NCBI GenBank assembly: GCA_964036665.1
Contig: OZ038530.1
Location: 16,514,001-16,578,000, forward strand
DNA length: 64,000 bases
Source: Gordius sp. MW1
Taxonomy: Eukaryota; Nematomorpha; Gordioida; Gordea; Gordiidae
Reading direction: 5' to 3'
Shown piece after piece: positions 11,118 through 22,400 of this stretch. The notes beneath the pieces were generated by a model. The model was not told the origin of the DNA. It did no database searches and was given only the letters and a program-made list of their open reading frames with translations. Both the position numbers and the translations under genes were made by a program. The first letter of the stretch is position 1. Each line of letters starts with the position of its first letter.

Positions 11118-14100
11118 ATATCCTGTAGGGTTAATGGTTAGCTTCCGGTGGTTGCAGTGCAACCCATCGAGAGGCATCGGTGACATAAAATCCCTTTTGC
11201 CATCGCCACATATTATATCACTACAATTCGACTAAATTTTAGAGAACACAAGTAAATTGGCTAAATTAATTTTATAATAATGGTCAAAATATAAAATTCG
11301 AAACAGCCCAACTCTTCCAAACAAATGGAACCTAGGCATTAACAAGACTTTTAAAACACTTTCTTCGTTTTAATATCTCTAAAATTTTCGTTTTATTGTA
11401 TTATAAATAATCTTTGTGGCGCAGATCGGCTTAAAATATAAGCCCTCAATAGGTTTGTGATTTGAAAAATTATATTAATTTTCAGATGGGATATAAATAC
11501 AGATGGTTTGGTATATTTATAAAATCAGTTGTCATTTCGGAGAATTGATGAATTATCAATTTAAATGAGACTAAGTAAACGAATTAAATCATGTAAACGC
11601 ATAACCAATTGGAAAATTAATACTTACATCTTCTAAATGACAATCGTATTTGGCGTCTAATGAACGACAAAAATGTTCACACCTGATATCGGTTGGAATA
11701 GTGTGCGATGCCAGAAGATTAGTTGGGTCCGTCACGGTGAGCAAACAATTGGACCTTAGACTTCTGCGTAAAGTCACAAGTTTTAATTTAGATATATCTT
11801 CAAAGTTATATGGACAAAATAAATTGTTGTTATATTATGTTCCTATAAGTAAGTACACAATCATCATTGTTATATTATATTAAATGAAAATAACAGTGTG
11901 AAAAAATATATTGTAACAACTATCAATTTTTATTAAAACTGCAATCACTCGTGATAGGACAACTTAAAACCTATCATACAATTGGGAAACTACCGTCTAT
12001 CACGTAATAAAATATTTGCTAAATAGTAGAGGGGGAACAAAATTAAGGCCTGGTCAATTGACGCAGAACCTTCTGTTTAAAAATATTCAATTTTAAATTA
12101 AAAATATATTATTACTAGGCTTAGGTTTAAAGGTGTCTAGGTTTGAGAGCCGCATAATTATAAATTAAAAAACATTCTCCTTATTTCCAACAACTATCAT
12201 TTAACTGACGTAGAACGATACATAAAAGTTAATATAACTTACTTTAAGTAAGTATGGATGAAATACCGACTGCATTTAGACCACCTGAATCGTTCTACTC
12301 CTTTTAATTTTAAGCCCATAATGCCTCTTGGACCAGTAAGTCTTTTACTCGCACATTCTGGGGAAGCAGTTTCATTGTCGGGATCGTGTGGCGCCCCTAG
12401 CCTATCGTACAATTTTAATTTCATTTAATTTAAATAATTACGTTCATAGCGATGTCTCCTACATTAATAGGTTATAAAACTGCTCTGTCCTTATATATTC
12501 ACACTGTTAGGGTGCTGTAAAAAACGTTTGCTCTATTGAAATATACTTAAAATAATTATATTCGTATGGAATAAAACTAAAATAGGATAATAAATCGCTC
12601 ATTCTTCATTATAGCTATTTTATATTTTCACCAAACAGGATAATTAAACAGGGAATTATATATGTATATGGTGCTAATTTGATGCTATTCATTTTTCTAT
12701 ATCAATTTTTTTAATTAAAGGTTCAGGTAAAAAATATCATAAATGTTTACATCCATATAAATACTCGGGCCTTCGGCCCTCGTGGGAGGGGGGAGGGGGA
12801 AGGGAAGGGCGAACTCTTCTATACTCTGTATAAAAGTAGCATATTTGCTATGCAATTTATGGACGAGAAAGGTGGGAAGGGGCGAGAATGCCTATAGGGG
12901 GGGGGGGGGGGTATTAAATGCAAAATGATTAGTTAATTATTTATACAAAAAAAACGAAAAAAAACTTCGTTTCACAGTTTGGCCAATGGTCATTTTTTCA
13001 TTGGTCATCAGCCAGGATACGGTAAAAGTGGATATAAATTCATAAGAGTCAAAAAAAACGAAAAAAAATTAAGATTCACATTTTGGCCAATGGTCATTTT
13101 TTTCCATTGGTCAGCAGCCAGGACACGTTAAAAGTGGATATAAATTCATAAAAGTCAAAAAAAACGAAAAAAAAATTTTCGATTCACATTTTGGCTAATG
13201 GTCATTTTTTCCATTGGTCAGCAGCCAACGGACGGCTAAAAAGCCATATTATCAATGGTATTAGCAAGAACAATCATAATAGTCAAAAAAAACGAAAAAA
13301 AAATTTTCGATTCACATTTTGGCCAATGGTTATTTCATTCCATTGGTCAGCAGCCAACGGACGGCCAAAAAATCTTATTATCAATGGTATTAACAAGAAC
13401 AATATATTAATTTAAACAAAAAAAAATAAAATATAAATTGGCCTCTCCGGGATTCGAACCCACATCAGGAGAGGCGCTTTTGTAGGGGGGGGGGCACAGG
13501 GACCCATATCAGTAGAGGCATAGGCTCTGCTAGGGGAGGGCATAGGGTAATTGTCAATGTTAGCCAAAAAAACGAAAAAAATAATTTCGATTCACATTTT
13601 GGCCAATGGTCATTTTTTTCATCGGTCAGCAGCCAGCGGACGGCTAAAAAGTCATAATAGCTATGGTAGTAACAGGAACAATTATAATAGTAAAAAAAAC
13701 GAAAAAAAAACTTGGATTCACATTTTGGCCATTGGTCATTTTTTCATCGATCAGCATCCAACGGACGGCCAAAAAGTCTTATTATCAATGGTGGTAACAA
13801 GAACAATCATAAGAGTCAAAAAAACCCGGGAATCGAACCCAAAAACTAGTTAAACCATAAATTGCATAGCAATTAAATAATTAATAATAAGCGTTATGGG
13901 TGCGTTACACGTTCGGTGCGGACGCGTTCGGTGCGTTACGTTACTTCGGAAAATGGAAAGCGAGCCCATAAATTGCATAGCACTTAATAGAATATTAGGA
14001 ATAGCCAGTATTATAAAACCCTTTTTCTAAAAATTATGATTTGTATCAAGATGGATGTCATGTTTAGCTACACTTTTCAAATTCTTCTATAATTATATAC

Positions 14101-17100
14101 TTTATTTACATTATGATTGTCTAAGATTTTTCCTGCACAGCACTGAATGATTGATAAATAGTCAATTTTAATCACTTCACCATAATGTACGCACAACAAT
14201 CTTTGAATAAAAACAACGTTGCTATATTATTAAATTTTTACATATGTCCGATTTCGTGGCTGATTATGCTCGATGACCCTAATCCGATATAGCTAGCCAC
14301 AAAGACATTGTGGGTACTATTACAGGCGCCTCCGTTGTATTCATTGCCTTATTATATTGTAATATATAAATTTATCTAAATGATATAATATATTTAAAGC
14401 ATTTTATTTTGTGCAACTAAATTAATTTACAGAAAATAGCATTGTCAATTCTTAATAATATACATGAAAGATTAGAGGTATCTGTTGTAGTACTAATAAA
14501 CCCGACTATATTGATATAGTTATTCACCATTACGTGAACTCGTTGTTTTTATAAACTATAAAATTTGTCAAGGATTAATAAAACGAAATAGGGGAAAGTT
14601 GTGAAAAATATAATACATTTATTTTATAATGAATATCATTATGAATATAAATTCTACCTGGCCGTGTTATATAGTTAGAGTATTGTTTCTACCTACCACC
14701 CAAGTCCGATTAAATTGGCAAATTTTAGAATTATTAATTACCTAACACAGGTAAATGAAAATGTAAAAGAAAAGTTTTAATATAATCTATCTTTTTAATA
14801 AACACAAAAAATATACTGGCGATTATTATAATCGCACGTTTAAACCAGGGGTTTGTCCCGAACCCGAACCCCTGAACCCGAACCGGGTAAAACCCGATGT
14901 TTTACAGAACCCGAACCCATTTTTAAAAATACCCTTAAAACCCGAACCCGTTAAATACAACAAGGGGTCGGGTTCGGGTTTTTGATTTAAAAATATATTG
15001 TGAATGGAATTGAATCTCAGTTTTCTCTATCATGAGAATGTAACGAAACGAAAAAAACCATATGATTTTAATTTCGATATTTTTATGTTTTCGGCATTTT
15101 TCATTCATAAATCAATACAAATCTCAAGAATAATTTGTTAGTATTATATATATAATTGATATATATTAGACTATAATTTATATAATAATTGTAAAATACT
15201 TTAAATATACGTACTTTAACATTTAATATAAAGAAATATTAGATGTTTTATTATAATTTTAAATTTGTTTCTCTCTTGTTTGTAAAATTTACTGAGGTCT
15301 AATTATTATACAATGTTTAAATAAGAATAGGACATATATTTTATTATTCTCTTTTAGAGTCTAAAAATGGTGAAGGAAAATAACCCCATTAAACAATTGG
15401 CATGTGAATTTAATTAGGTGCTATTTAAAAATTAAGTTAACTATTCAATAATTTTTTAAAGGTAAAAATGTAATTAGTATAATAAAATTTCTTGAACCCG
15501 TACCCGAACCGGGTTTCAAAATTTATGCAAACCCGAACACGAACCCGAACCCGATTTGAAAATTTATGCCAAACCCGAGCACGAACCCGATTTTATTTTG
15601 GGCGGGTTCAAACCCCTGGTTTAAACAAAATAGATGGTATTGATGCGTGTATGGAATTTGTGTTAGTTATAACAAATATTGAATTTTATAGTAATATATT
15701 AAATTTTACTAGTTTTTGTTTTTTAAAGTGAAATACATAAGGCTTCCTTTTAAATAATAATCCAAGTTTGAACAAAATGCAAAAACACCTCCTATACCAT
15801 GTCCATTAAATTCTATGCTAGATGGGTTCATTGCGTTTAAAAACATAATTTATTTAATTTTCAGACTTGTATTCTTTTTTAACTAAGTGCAGTACCTACA
15901 GGATTTTCAAAAAAATGCTGGATTTCAATTTTATCAAATTTTAATTTAATGCTAACTTGCTTGTTTAACTTTAATTTAATAACTTTTGTAAACAATAATT
16001 GTAATTTCATAAGCACTTTCAACATATTTGTTATAATATTCAAATAGAATAGTGCACTTCTTAAAAAATATACCGGTTTAGATGGGTTTTAAGTTCAGAT
16101 TTATTATTGATTTAATCCTCACATCTATGTAATGTAGAATTTTAATTATCTGCAAATATTTGAGAAGTTTTGCGAACTCATTTTTATTAATGTTTGTGCA
16201 TGAATTATTTATAAAACTTTGCATGAGAATAATTTTACGTGACATTTAATTTAAGGTCAGGTCGGGTGAGGCCAAAGGAAAAATATATTTGGGTAAGCTT
16301 CGGCAAAATCGCGACATTACATTGGCGGAACTTTAGACTATATATTGGTAAAAATTATGAAAAAATTGATACTTACCAATAAGGTCATTTGAATCGTTTA
16401 ACCTGAATATTAAAATGTAAAAACGCTTAAAATGTGCTATATTATCATTTTTAATAATATTTGAGAAATATTGATTATAATTTCGAGGAATTACACGCAT
16501 TGATTATAGTGTTGCTCAAAAGAAGCATTCAAATTTATTTGTAAGTTAAATTGTATGAAATTTATATACTTTAAACGAGGCATTCAGGCTAAAGTAAAAA
16601 TAAAAATCAAATCAGATATATAATATGAACAATTTTTGAAAGGAAGATGTGTGAGCTTTATCTATTGAAAATGTTAACAACCCAAAATGTAAAAATTTTG
16701 ATATTTAATTACGGAATGAGTAAACCGGCTATATCCCAGGATATTGATTGCTTCTCACGATAATCAACAGCAAAAGCTCTAAAATAGTCCAGCAGATTAT
16801 TTGGCGTTGATAATGGGAGCTATAGTTAAACAATACTGTACATATGTCCTAATAAGTATATTTACTAAGTCATAAATTATTGCACATTATGAATTAAAAA
16901 ACTCGAAACAATTATAGCCTAGTGTATAATGTCTTTTATAAAAATTATAATAAAATTTTTTATGTGGAATCTTTTAAACTCTATATATATTGTTTTAAAA
17001 ATTAAAAAAGTCAAAATCCAGCTTTTTTACACAGAAATATGATCTTAAAAGGCGAGACGATTTCTCCGATAAATTGTATTCATTTATCCTCTATATACCC

Positions 17101-17622
17101 CACAAATAAAATAAAATGTATCATGGTCATGGCCAAGATTCAAATTAGAAAGGGGATATTTTTGTTATATTTAAAAACCGAGTTTAAACTTCCTTAAAAA
17201 TAAAAATTATTTGAGTGTAAGACCATAATTTCGTGAATAAGAGATAAAAATTTTAGCAGCAGAAGGGAGACATTTGCTCCCCCTCCCTGCATCCACTTGG
17301 TTACGCCCATAAATAATCATATTTATATATTACCTTAGGATCATCGTAATGAATTATTCTGTTGACAATAATTTCTACCTTTGCCCTGATTGAATGATGT
17401 TTATAATTTCTAGCAGTCTACAAATGGATATTAATATAATTTTTAGAAGTTTAAATGGAACCATAGTTAATGCGGTCAGTAAGTCTTTGTCAATCGGACT
17501 GTTCTTTATTTTGGGCACGAATAGGACAAGTTCTATTTTATAGAGGTTGGCGTTCACCATTGGTATTGAAGGATGTGGAATCCATTTCGCCTTTTTGGAT
17601 AATGATACTTTAACCAAACTTG
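11118..17622 (-). CDS. M12B (reprolysin) metalloprotease, ADAMTS/ADAM-like, partial
   Basis: Secreted or membrane zinc metalloproteases of this family cut matrix and surface proteins. Exons read: 17622-17462 (start of catalytic domain, IELVLFV), 17417-17334 (AKVEIIVNRII), 16819-16713 (SWDIAGLLIP), 14347-14242 and 12401-12243. The last two join to give the zinc site HEIGHMLGAPHD (HExxHxxGxxHD); the 12401 exon then ends RWSKCSRYFIHTYL, typical of the ADAMTS catalytic domain C-terminus. Exon 11763-11628 follows (NCLL, then CEHFC). A weaker exon 11220-11118 (MPLDGLHC) would fit the ADAMTS disintegrin-like region, but its phase needs one unseen exon before it. A mini-exon is also missing between 16713 and 14347 because the phases (2, then 1) do not join. 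The first intron is 44 nt. The signal/prodomain exons and the 3' end were not found. No thrombospondin repeat was seen, so ADAMTS versus ADAM stays open. Confidence 0.8.
12950..13833. repeat. Tandem array of six ~105-128-bp units with B-box-like insert
   Basis: Six units are anchored on TTTGGCCAATGG or close variants at about 12980, 13084, 13193, 13321, 13599 and 13727. Each has A-rich spacers with AAAAAACGAAAAAAA and GTCAGCAGCCA. Spacing is ~104-109 bp early and ~128 bp later. Units 4 and 5 are separated by 13420-13555, which holds GGGATTCGAACCC. A similar GGGAATCGAACCC ends the array near 13827. On the minus strand both fit a tRNA T-arm/Pol III B box. Open frames at 13191-13853 are repeat artefacts. 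It lies in the metalloprotease intron. Confidence 0.85.
14846..15618. mobile_element. 773-bp hAT-type element built of CCCGAA arrays
   Basis: The ends are CAGGGGTTTG and CAAACCCCTG, perfect inverted repeats. Both flanks are the octamer GTTTAAAC (14838-14845 and 15619-15626). The subterminal regions are arrays of CCCGAA/CCCGAACCCGA (14850-14975 and 15494-15600), around an AT-rich core. No transposase frame is seen. CAGGGG ends with an 8-bp duplication fit a non-autonomous hAT element. It lies in the metalloprotease intron between 14347 and 16713. Confidence 0.9.
17122..17311. mobile_element. Degenerate CATGGGCGTAGCC-family MITE
   Basis: The left end CATGGTCATGGCC and the right end TGGTTACGCCCATA are decayed family termini. 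The right part has the diagnostic TTTGCTCCCCCTCCCTGC. It sits just downstream of the metalloprotease exon ending at 17334. Confidence 0.6.
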
Positions 17623-19493
17623 CTACATTTTAATACAAAATATTATAACAAAAATTATTAAATTTTACGAAACAATTTTTAAGCTTTATATCACATTTCA
17701 TAAATTGCAATAAAGTTCTTGTTGAATTCCTAATTTCGGACCAACTTAGTAGCGAGCGGGCCTAGTTGCTCAAAAAATACCGACGGGCTTGGGTGGGATC
17801 GAAAATTTTCAAATTGGGTCCGGCCGGCTCTGTAGTGTGTTATGACCAGTCCCGGGTAGCCTTGGTTTTCGAAACGTGGCGGACATTCGAAAAGTTTGTT
17901 ACAATTTAAACCATAAAAAATCAAACACCTCATAACTCAGGACCGACCATATAAAAACAAACAAGCATAATATTTTGACATTTGCTTAATAATTAACTTT
18001 CTAATGTATCTCATTGCACTTAAAATATAATAACTGTCAATTTTAAATATATATGCAACCAATATATCAAATAATATGCTTTTGAAATGATTACTTGTTA
18101 CTAAGAAAATAAGAAACCTTATAGATAGCATTATTACAAATATTTGAACTGCGTGAATTTGCAACATAACAACACTTTATATATTCCAAAGTAGCCAGAA
18201 TCAGGTAACAATAAAACTAAAATACCCTACTTATCTATAACTTACTGAAACAAGGAAGTTTACTTAAAAGGGCTTATCTTAAAATCGGATTCAGATTCAA
18301 ATGGCGCGAATTTATCTTTATCAAAATCCGATTCTATTTCATGTGTCAAACTCGCTTGTAATTATTAATATTTAGTTTTTTGATAGTTAAAAACGTTTTT
18401 CTGTTTATTTCAACTCTTGAGATTAATCGCTGTTACTTCTATGTTAAAAATTATATTTTGCCTCTCCCTAAAGCATTATTATCACCATCTAGTTTCAATC
18501 CTGGCTAAGCAAGCTTATATATGTACCATTTATTTTTAAATTAAATTTTTGACAAAAAGCTTTACCCACACTTTTTTGTCTTCCCAGCACCATATGCACC
18601 AATGAGTCAAGTTTTTCATACTCAAGAGATTAGAAACTTATTCAAAAATAGTATGAAAAGTCATTAAATGAATGAATTGACATTATTAAAAAATCATTGG
18701 ACATATGCTCCCACCTTAGGTGAAATTTTAGATAGACAATCGATGGGCAAAATAAAATTCTAATGACTATTCATTTTACATTCAATACACGGAGTTAATA
18801 ACTTTATACTTAATATTTTTTGTCTAAATTTTTCTGCCAGAACCCATCACTGTTTGAAAACTAAATTGCCTGATGAGGCCCACCCAAACCCTTCTATGAG
18901 TCCGTTCGGCCATGCTTAAATCACTAGAGCTGTCTAAAAAAATCTCATAAATCCCGCATTGCCCCAACATTGTTATAGTGCTCACCTGGACCTACTTGAA
19001 AATCTAAATTTGAAACGGTTGCCTTTCAAGGTTTTGAACATTAATATACTAAAAAATTTTGAATGGAAAATAAAAGGAATTAATAGGAATTAAAGCATTG
19101 CAAAAAGATTGTCTAAAATAAGTACCCATCAGAAATGTATAAATTTACAGACTTTTTCGAGATAGGAGTTAATCTAACTCGATTTTTTGCCCAATAATTA
19201 AATATGTATATATAATTAAGATACAATTATATATTCAATTGCCTTTTTACACTATTCAGATGTTATACAAAAATATCTGTAGTACTCACACTACCAACTA
19301 TTATTGTCCCAGATATTTCAATAATCTTCTGCAACAAATTTTGATGATCCAATTAAAATCAATTATAACAGTTGTTATTATTGAAAATATAACATACATT
19401 TTGGCCCTTTAATCATCAACGATTATGTATACTATACGCGTAGAGGATTGATATATTATAAATTTCATATATGTATTGCTATTAATCTCGTCT
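17623..19493. other. Spacer between metalloprotease and RGK gene; repeat scraps
   Basis: A GC-rich patch at 17745-17880 (GGGCC, CCGGCCGG) resembles other GGCCCG-type repeat scraps. An open frame across it on the minus strand has no recognised domain. At 18267-18432 there is one half of the element seen whole at 21500-21861 (GGGCTTATC, GGATTCAGATTCAAAT, AACGTTTTTCTGTTTATTTC). Metalloprotease prodomain exons may be here, but none could be recognised. Confidence 0.4.
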
Positions 19494-22400
19494 TTAAACG
19501 TACAAATTTTCGCACGATTTTGACACTTGTCTTACAATGGGGGCCGGTTTTTTACGAGGAGACCTGCGAAAAAATTTGTGCAAAAATTGTCGTGCCCTCT
19601 TGCTTCCAAACTTGTTTTTATCATCCCGAGCCGCATAATTAAAAGTTGGCTGGTCAGAAATTTTTTTCAAAATTTTACCACCCGTCTTGGAGGAAGCAAT
19701 GTCGCCTATAAAGACGTCAGAGATACGAGTGTTCATAGTTTGGTTGCTGAAATCTGTATCTTGACCAGATGCTAAGGCTAGCTCCCGCAAAAGATTTCTT
19801 TCATTTTTGATCCTGATTTGAGTCAAGGTCCCTACTAGTAGATTGTCCATGTTGAGGTTGAGAGCCGCCGACGTCTCTATATACTTGCAACCGTACGTTT
19901 TCGCTATTTCCACAGCTTCTGAAAAGGTGTAAAGATGTAAATATAAAATAATTAAAACTTTAGATAATAATAATAAAATATGTTCAAGGCACCCACCGAG
20001 TAGTGTTGTAAAAAAATTTGGGTTTTGCTTGGGCGACCTTTGGTTTTAGTTGACTAAACATAAGTGACCAAAGCTTTTTTGAGCCGTTTTTTCAACACTA
20101 CTACCGAGTACATATAAATTACGACCGTCAGATAGTTATAGTCGTTTTAAATTTTAAATTAACGGAGTATCTAAGATCTTAAATAGTAAAGTTTTAATCA
20201 ACATATTTGGGATTATGTATCGTGTAATACATGATTTAAAGACCCTGATCAGGCCGTCTCCGTAGTGGAAAAATAAGCACAACTAATTTTTGTTTAGCTC
20301 CTATTATACCAATCGAAATAAATTTCGTGCATATTAACTCATCGGGTGGGTGACTTTTAAATTTTATTACAGACTTTTATATAAAGCCATTATGAAAACT
20401 TTAACATTTTAATAATCCCGTTCTAATTATTTCAAAGACTCACTTGGGGTCAAATTGACCCCAATTTATATGGTTATGAAGAAGTTTAAGATCGAAATAC
20501 CGTCGGAAGTGACTTCACGGGCTCGGACGAGATCGCATTTATTGCCGACTAGAATTATGGCTTTGGGATTTTTGAGCTGTTTTAAGCTAAATAAAAGTTC
20601 AACTGCACATTCGAAGCTGTGCCTTTCACTTACTGCGTAAACGACCAAAAAGCCATCGGCGCCCTCCGTATCAAAATCGTACAAGTCTTCTAAATTCTAG
20701 CACAAATTTATATCATAAGATTTAATAATTAAACACATTAAATATTTTTTAAGAAGGGACTTTATAAAATTTGTAAAACCCAAATATTAGCTTCATTTAC
20801 AGTGAAGAAGTCCAAGTCTGTTTTCTATGTTGTTTGTTAAACAGTAAAATTTTGATGCTTATTTTATGAGCTTATTAGTTGGTAGCGCGAGTAACAAAAA
20901 TAATTTAAAACCAAAGAAATGTTAAAAATTTAAAGGAACCTTATAACCAAAAGGTTTTTAAAGCTAACTGTTCAGATCAAATGTTTGAAAAAAAATACGA
21001 AAGATTTTATTAATTTTTGTTGCTTTTAAGAAAGTAGAGATAAATAAACCAAGCCGATTGACGGATATTAAAATGTACTTTAGATATTAAAATCAGCAAG
21101 CAAGAGTTATTATTCCCTAAATATTATATTTAAAGAGACTCTAAATTAAAAAAAAATTTATTTTAAATCTAATTCATTGACTATACTTCATCATCGTAGA
21201 TAGTGATTTTGATGAAATTCAATTTGGATTCTTGGTTGTCGACCATTAACGAAATCGATTTTTCTGACAAGATAATTGAAACAATAAATTGAACCCAATC
21301 AACACGCATTTAAGATTTATTGATAAGTTATTATAACGTCGTCCTTTTTAAAATTCTCACGTATTTCGCTACAAAAAATTAGATTGTAAAGTAGAGTCGA
21401 AGACGTAGCGTAGGACAGTTTATTTCAAAATAAAAGAATGAACCTTGGGAGGCAATTTTAGGCCAGCGCCTGACTAAAATTCTGTCGACTATTCTTTATA
21501 AGGGCTTGTCATAATATCGGATTTAGATTCAAATCGCCTGAATTTATTTTTGCCTTAAATATCCGATTCAATTTTATGGGTCAAACCCGGTTGTAATTAT
21601 TAATATTTTGTTTTTAGAAAGTTAAAAACGTTTTTTTGTTTATTTCAACTCTTGAGATTAAATCTAAACTTTGCTGATACCTAAAATTTTAAAAACATAC
21701 AACATTTTAGCTTAGGAAAAATTTTGCATCTTACAAAATCGCTGTTATGTTATGCGTCTGAAATGTAAATCTCCTGTGAATTCGAAGTTAAGACATGGCT
21801 GTGCTATAACCCTTCCGACGATTTTGCTGCGCAGCAAAATTCGATATTTAAGACAAGCCCTAAAACATACATGGCTGAAAGTATTTTTATTTAAAAAACT
21901 TATTATCATTATAGCCATTGAATTGATTTAAAATGGAAGCAGAAGTATACAATGCAGTGGCGTAAATAAGGGGGGGGGGGCGGAAAATTCCCCATGAATT
22001 ATATCCTAATTTACTTTTAATTTAATCAGTATTTAAGATATAGATGTTTTAGATGACCTTCTTCTTTTAATATGATTCAAGCAATCAAAAACATTCTTTC
22101 TAAACCTCTTCATTTTTAGCTATATATTACTTTTTTGAAAATTTATTTATAATAAATCATGTTAGTTTACTCTATAATTTCTTAAAGACTTTTTTTTATT
22201 ATATTATTTATGTATTTTATACTTATAGAAGTTAGCCAACAAAATTTTTCACAAGATGATACTAAGACTGACATTTTACCTTTAATAATCAAACCATATG
22301 TTTATAATTATACATATTTTCTAAGTTTACGAAAAGTTGATTTTGTATTTTAAATCTTTTTAAATAATTAAATTTAGATTCAAGCGACCCTTTCCCTTAT

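Noticed and set aside
11047-11235. Plus-strand open frame of 62 codons.
   Set aside because: Straddles the end of the hAT element and runs opposite a better-supported metalloprotease exon.
13191-13853. Two open frames of 74 and 100 codons with similar peptides.
   Set aside because: They are translations of the tandem array units, not genes.
17730-17933. Minus-strand frame in a GC-rich patch, considered as a metalloprotease prodomain exon.
   Set aside because: No cysteine-switch or prodomain pattern; sequence resembles GGCCCG-type repeat scraps.
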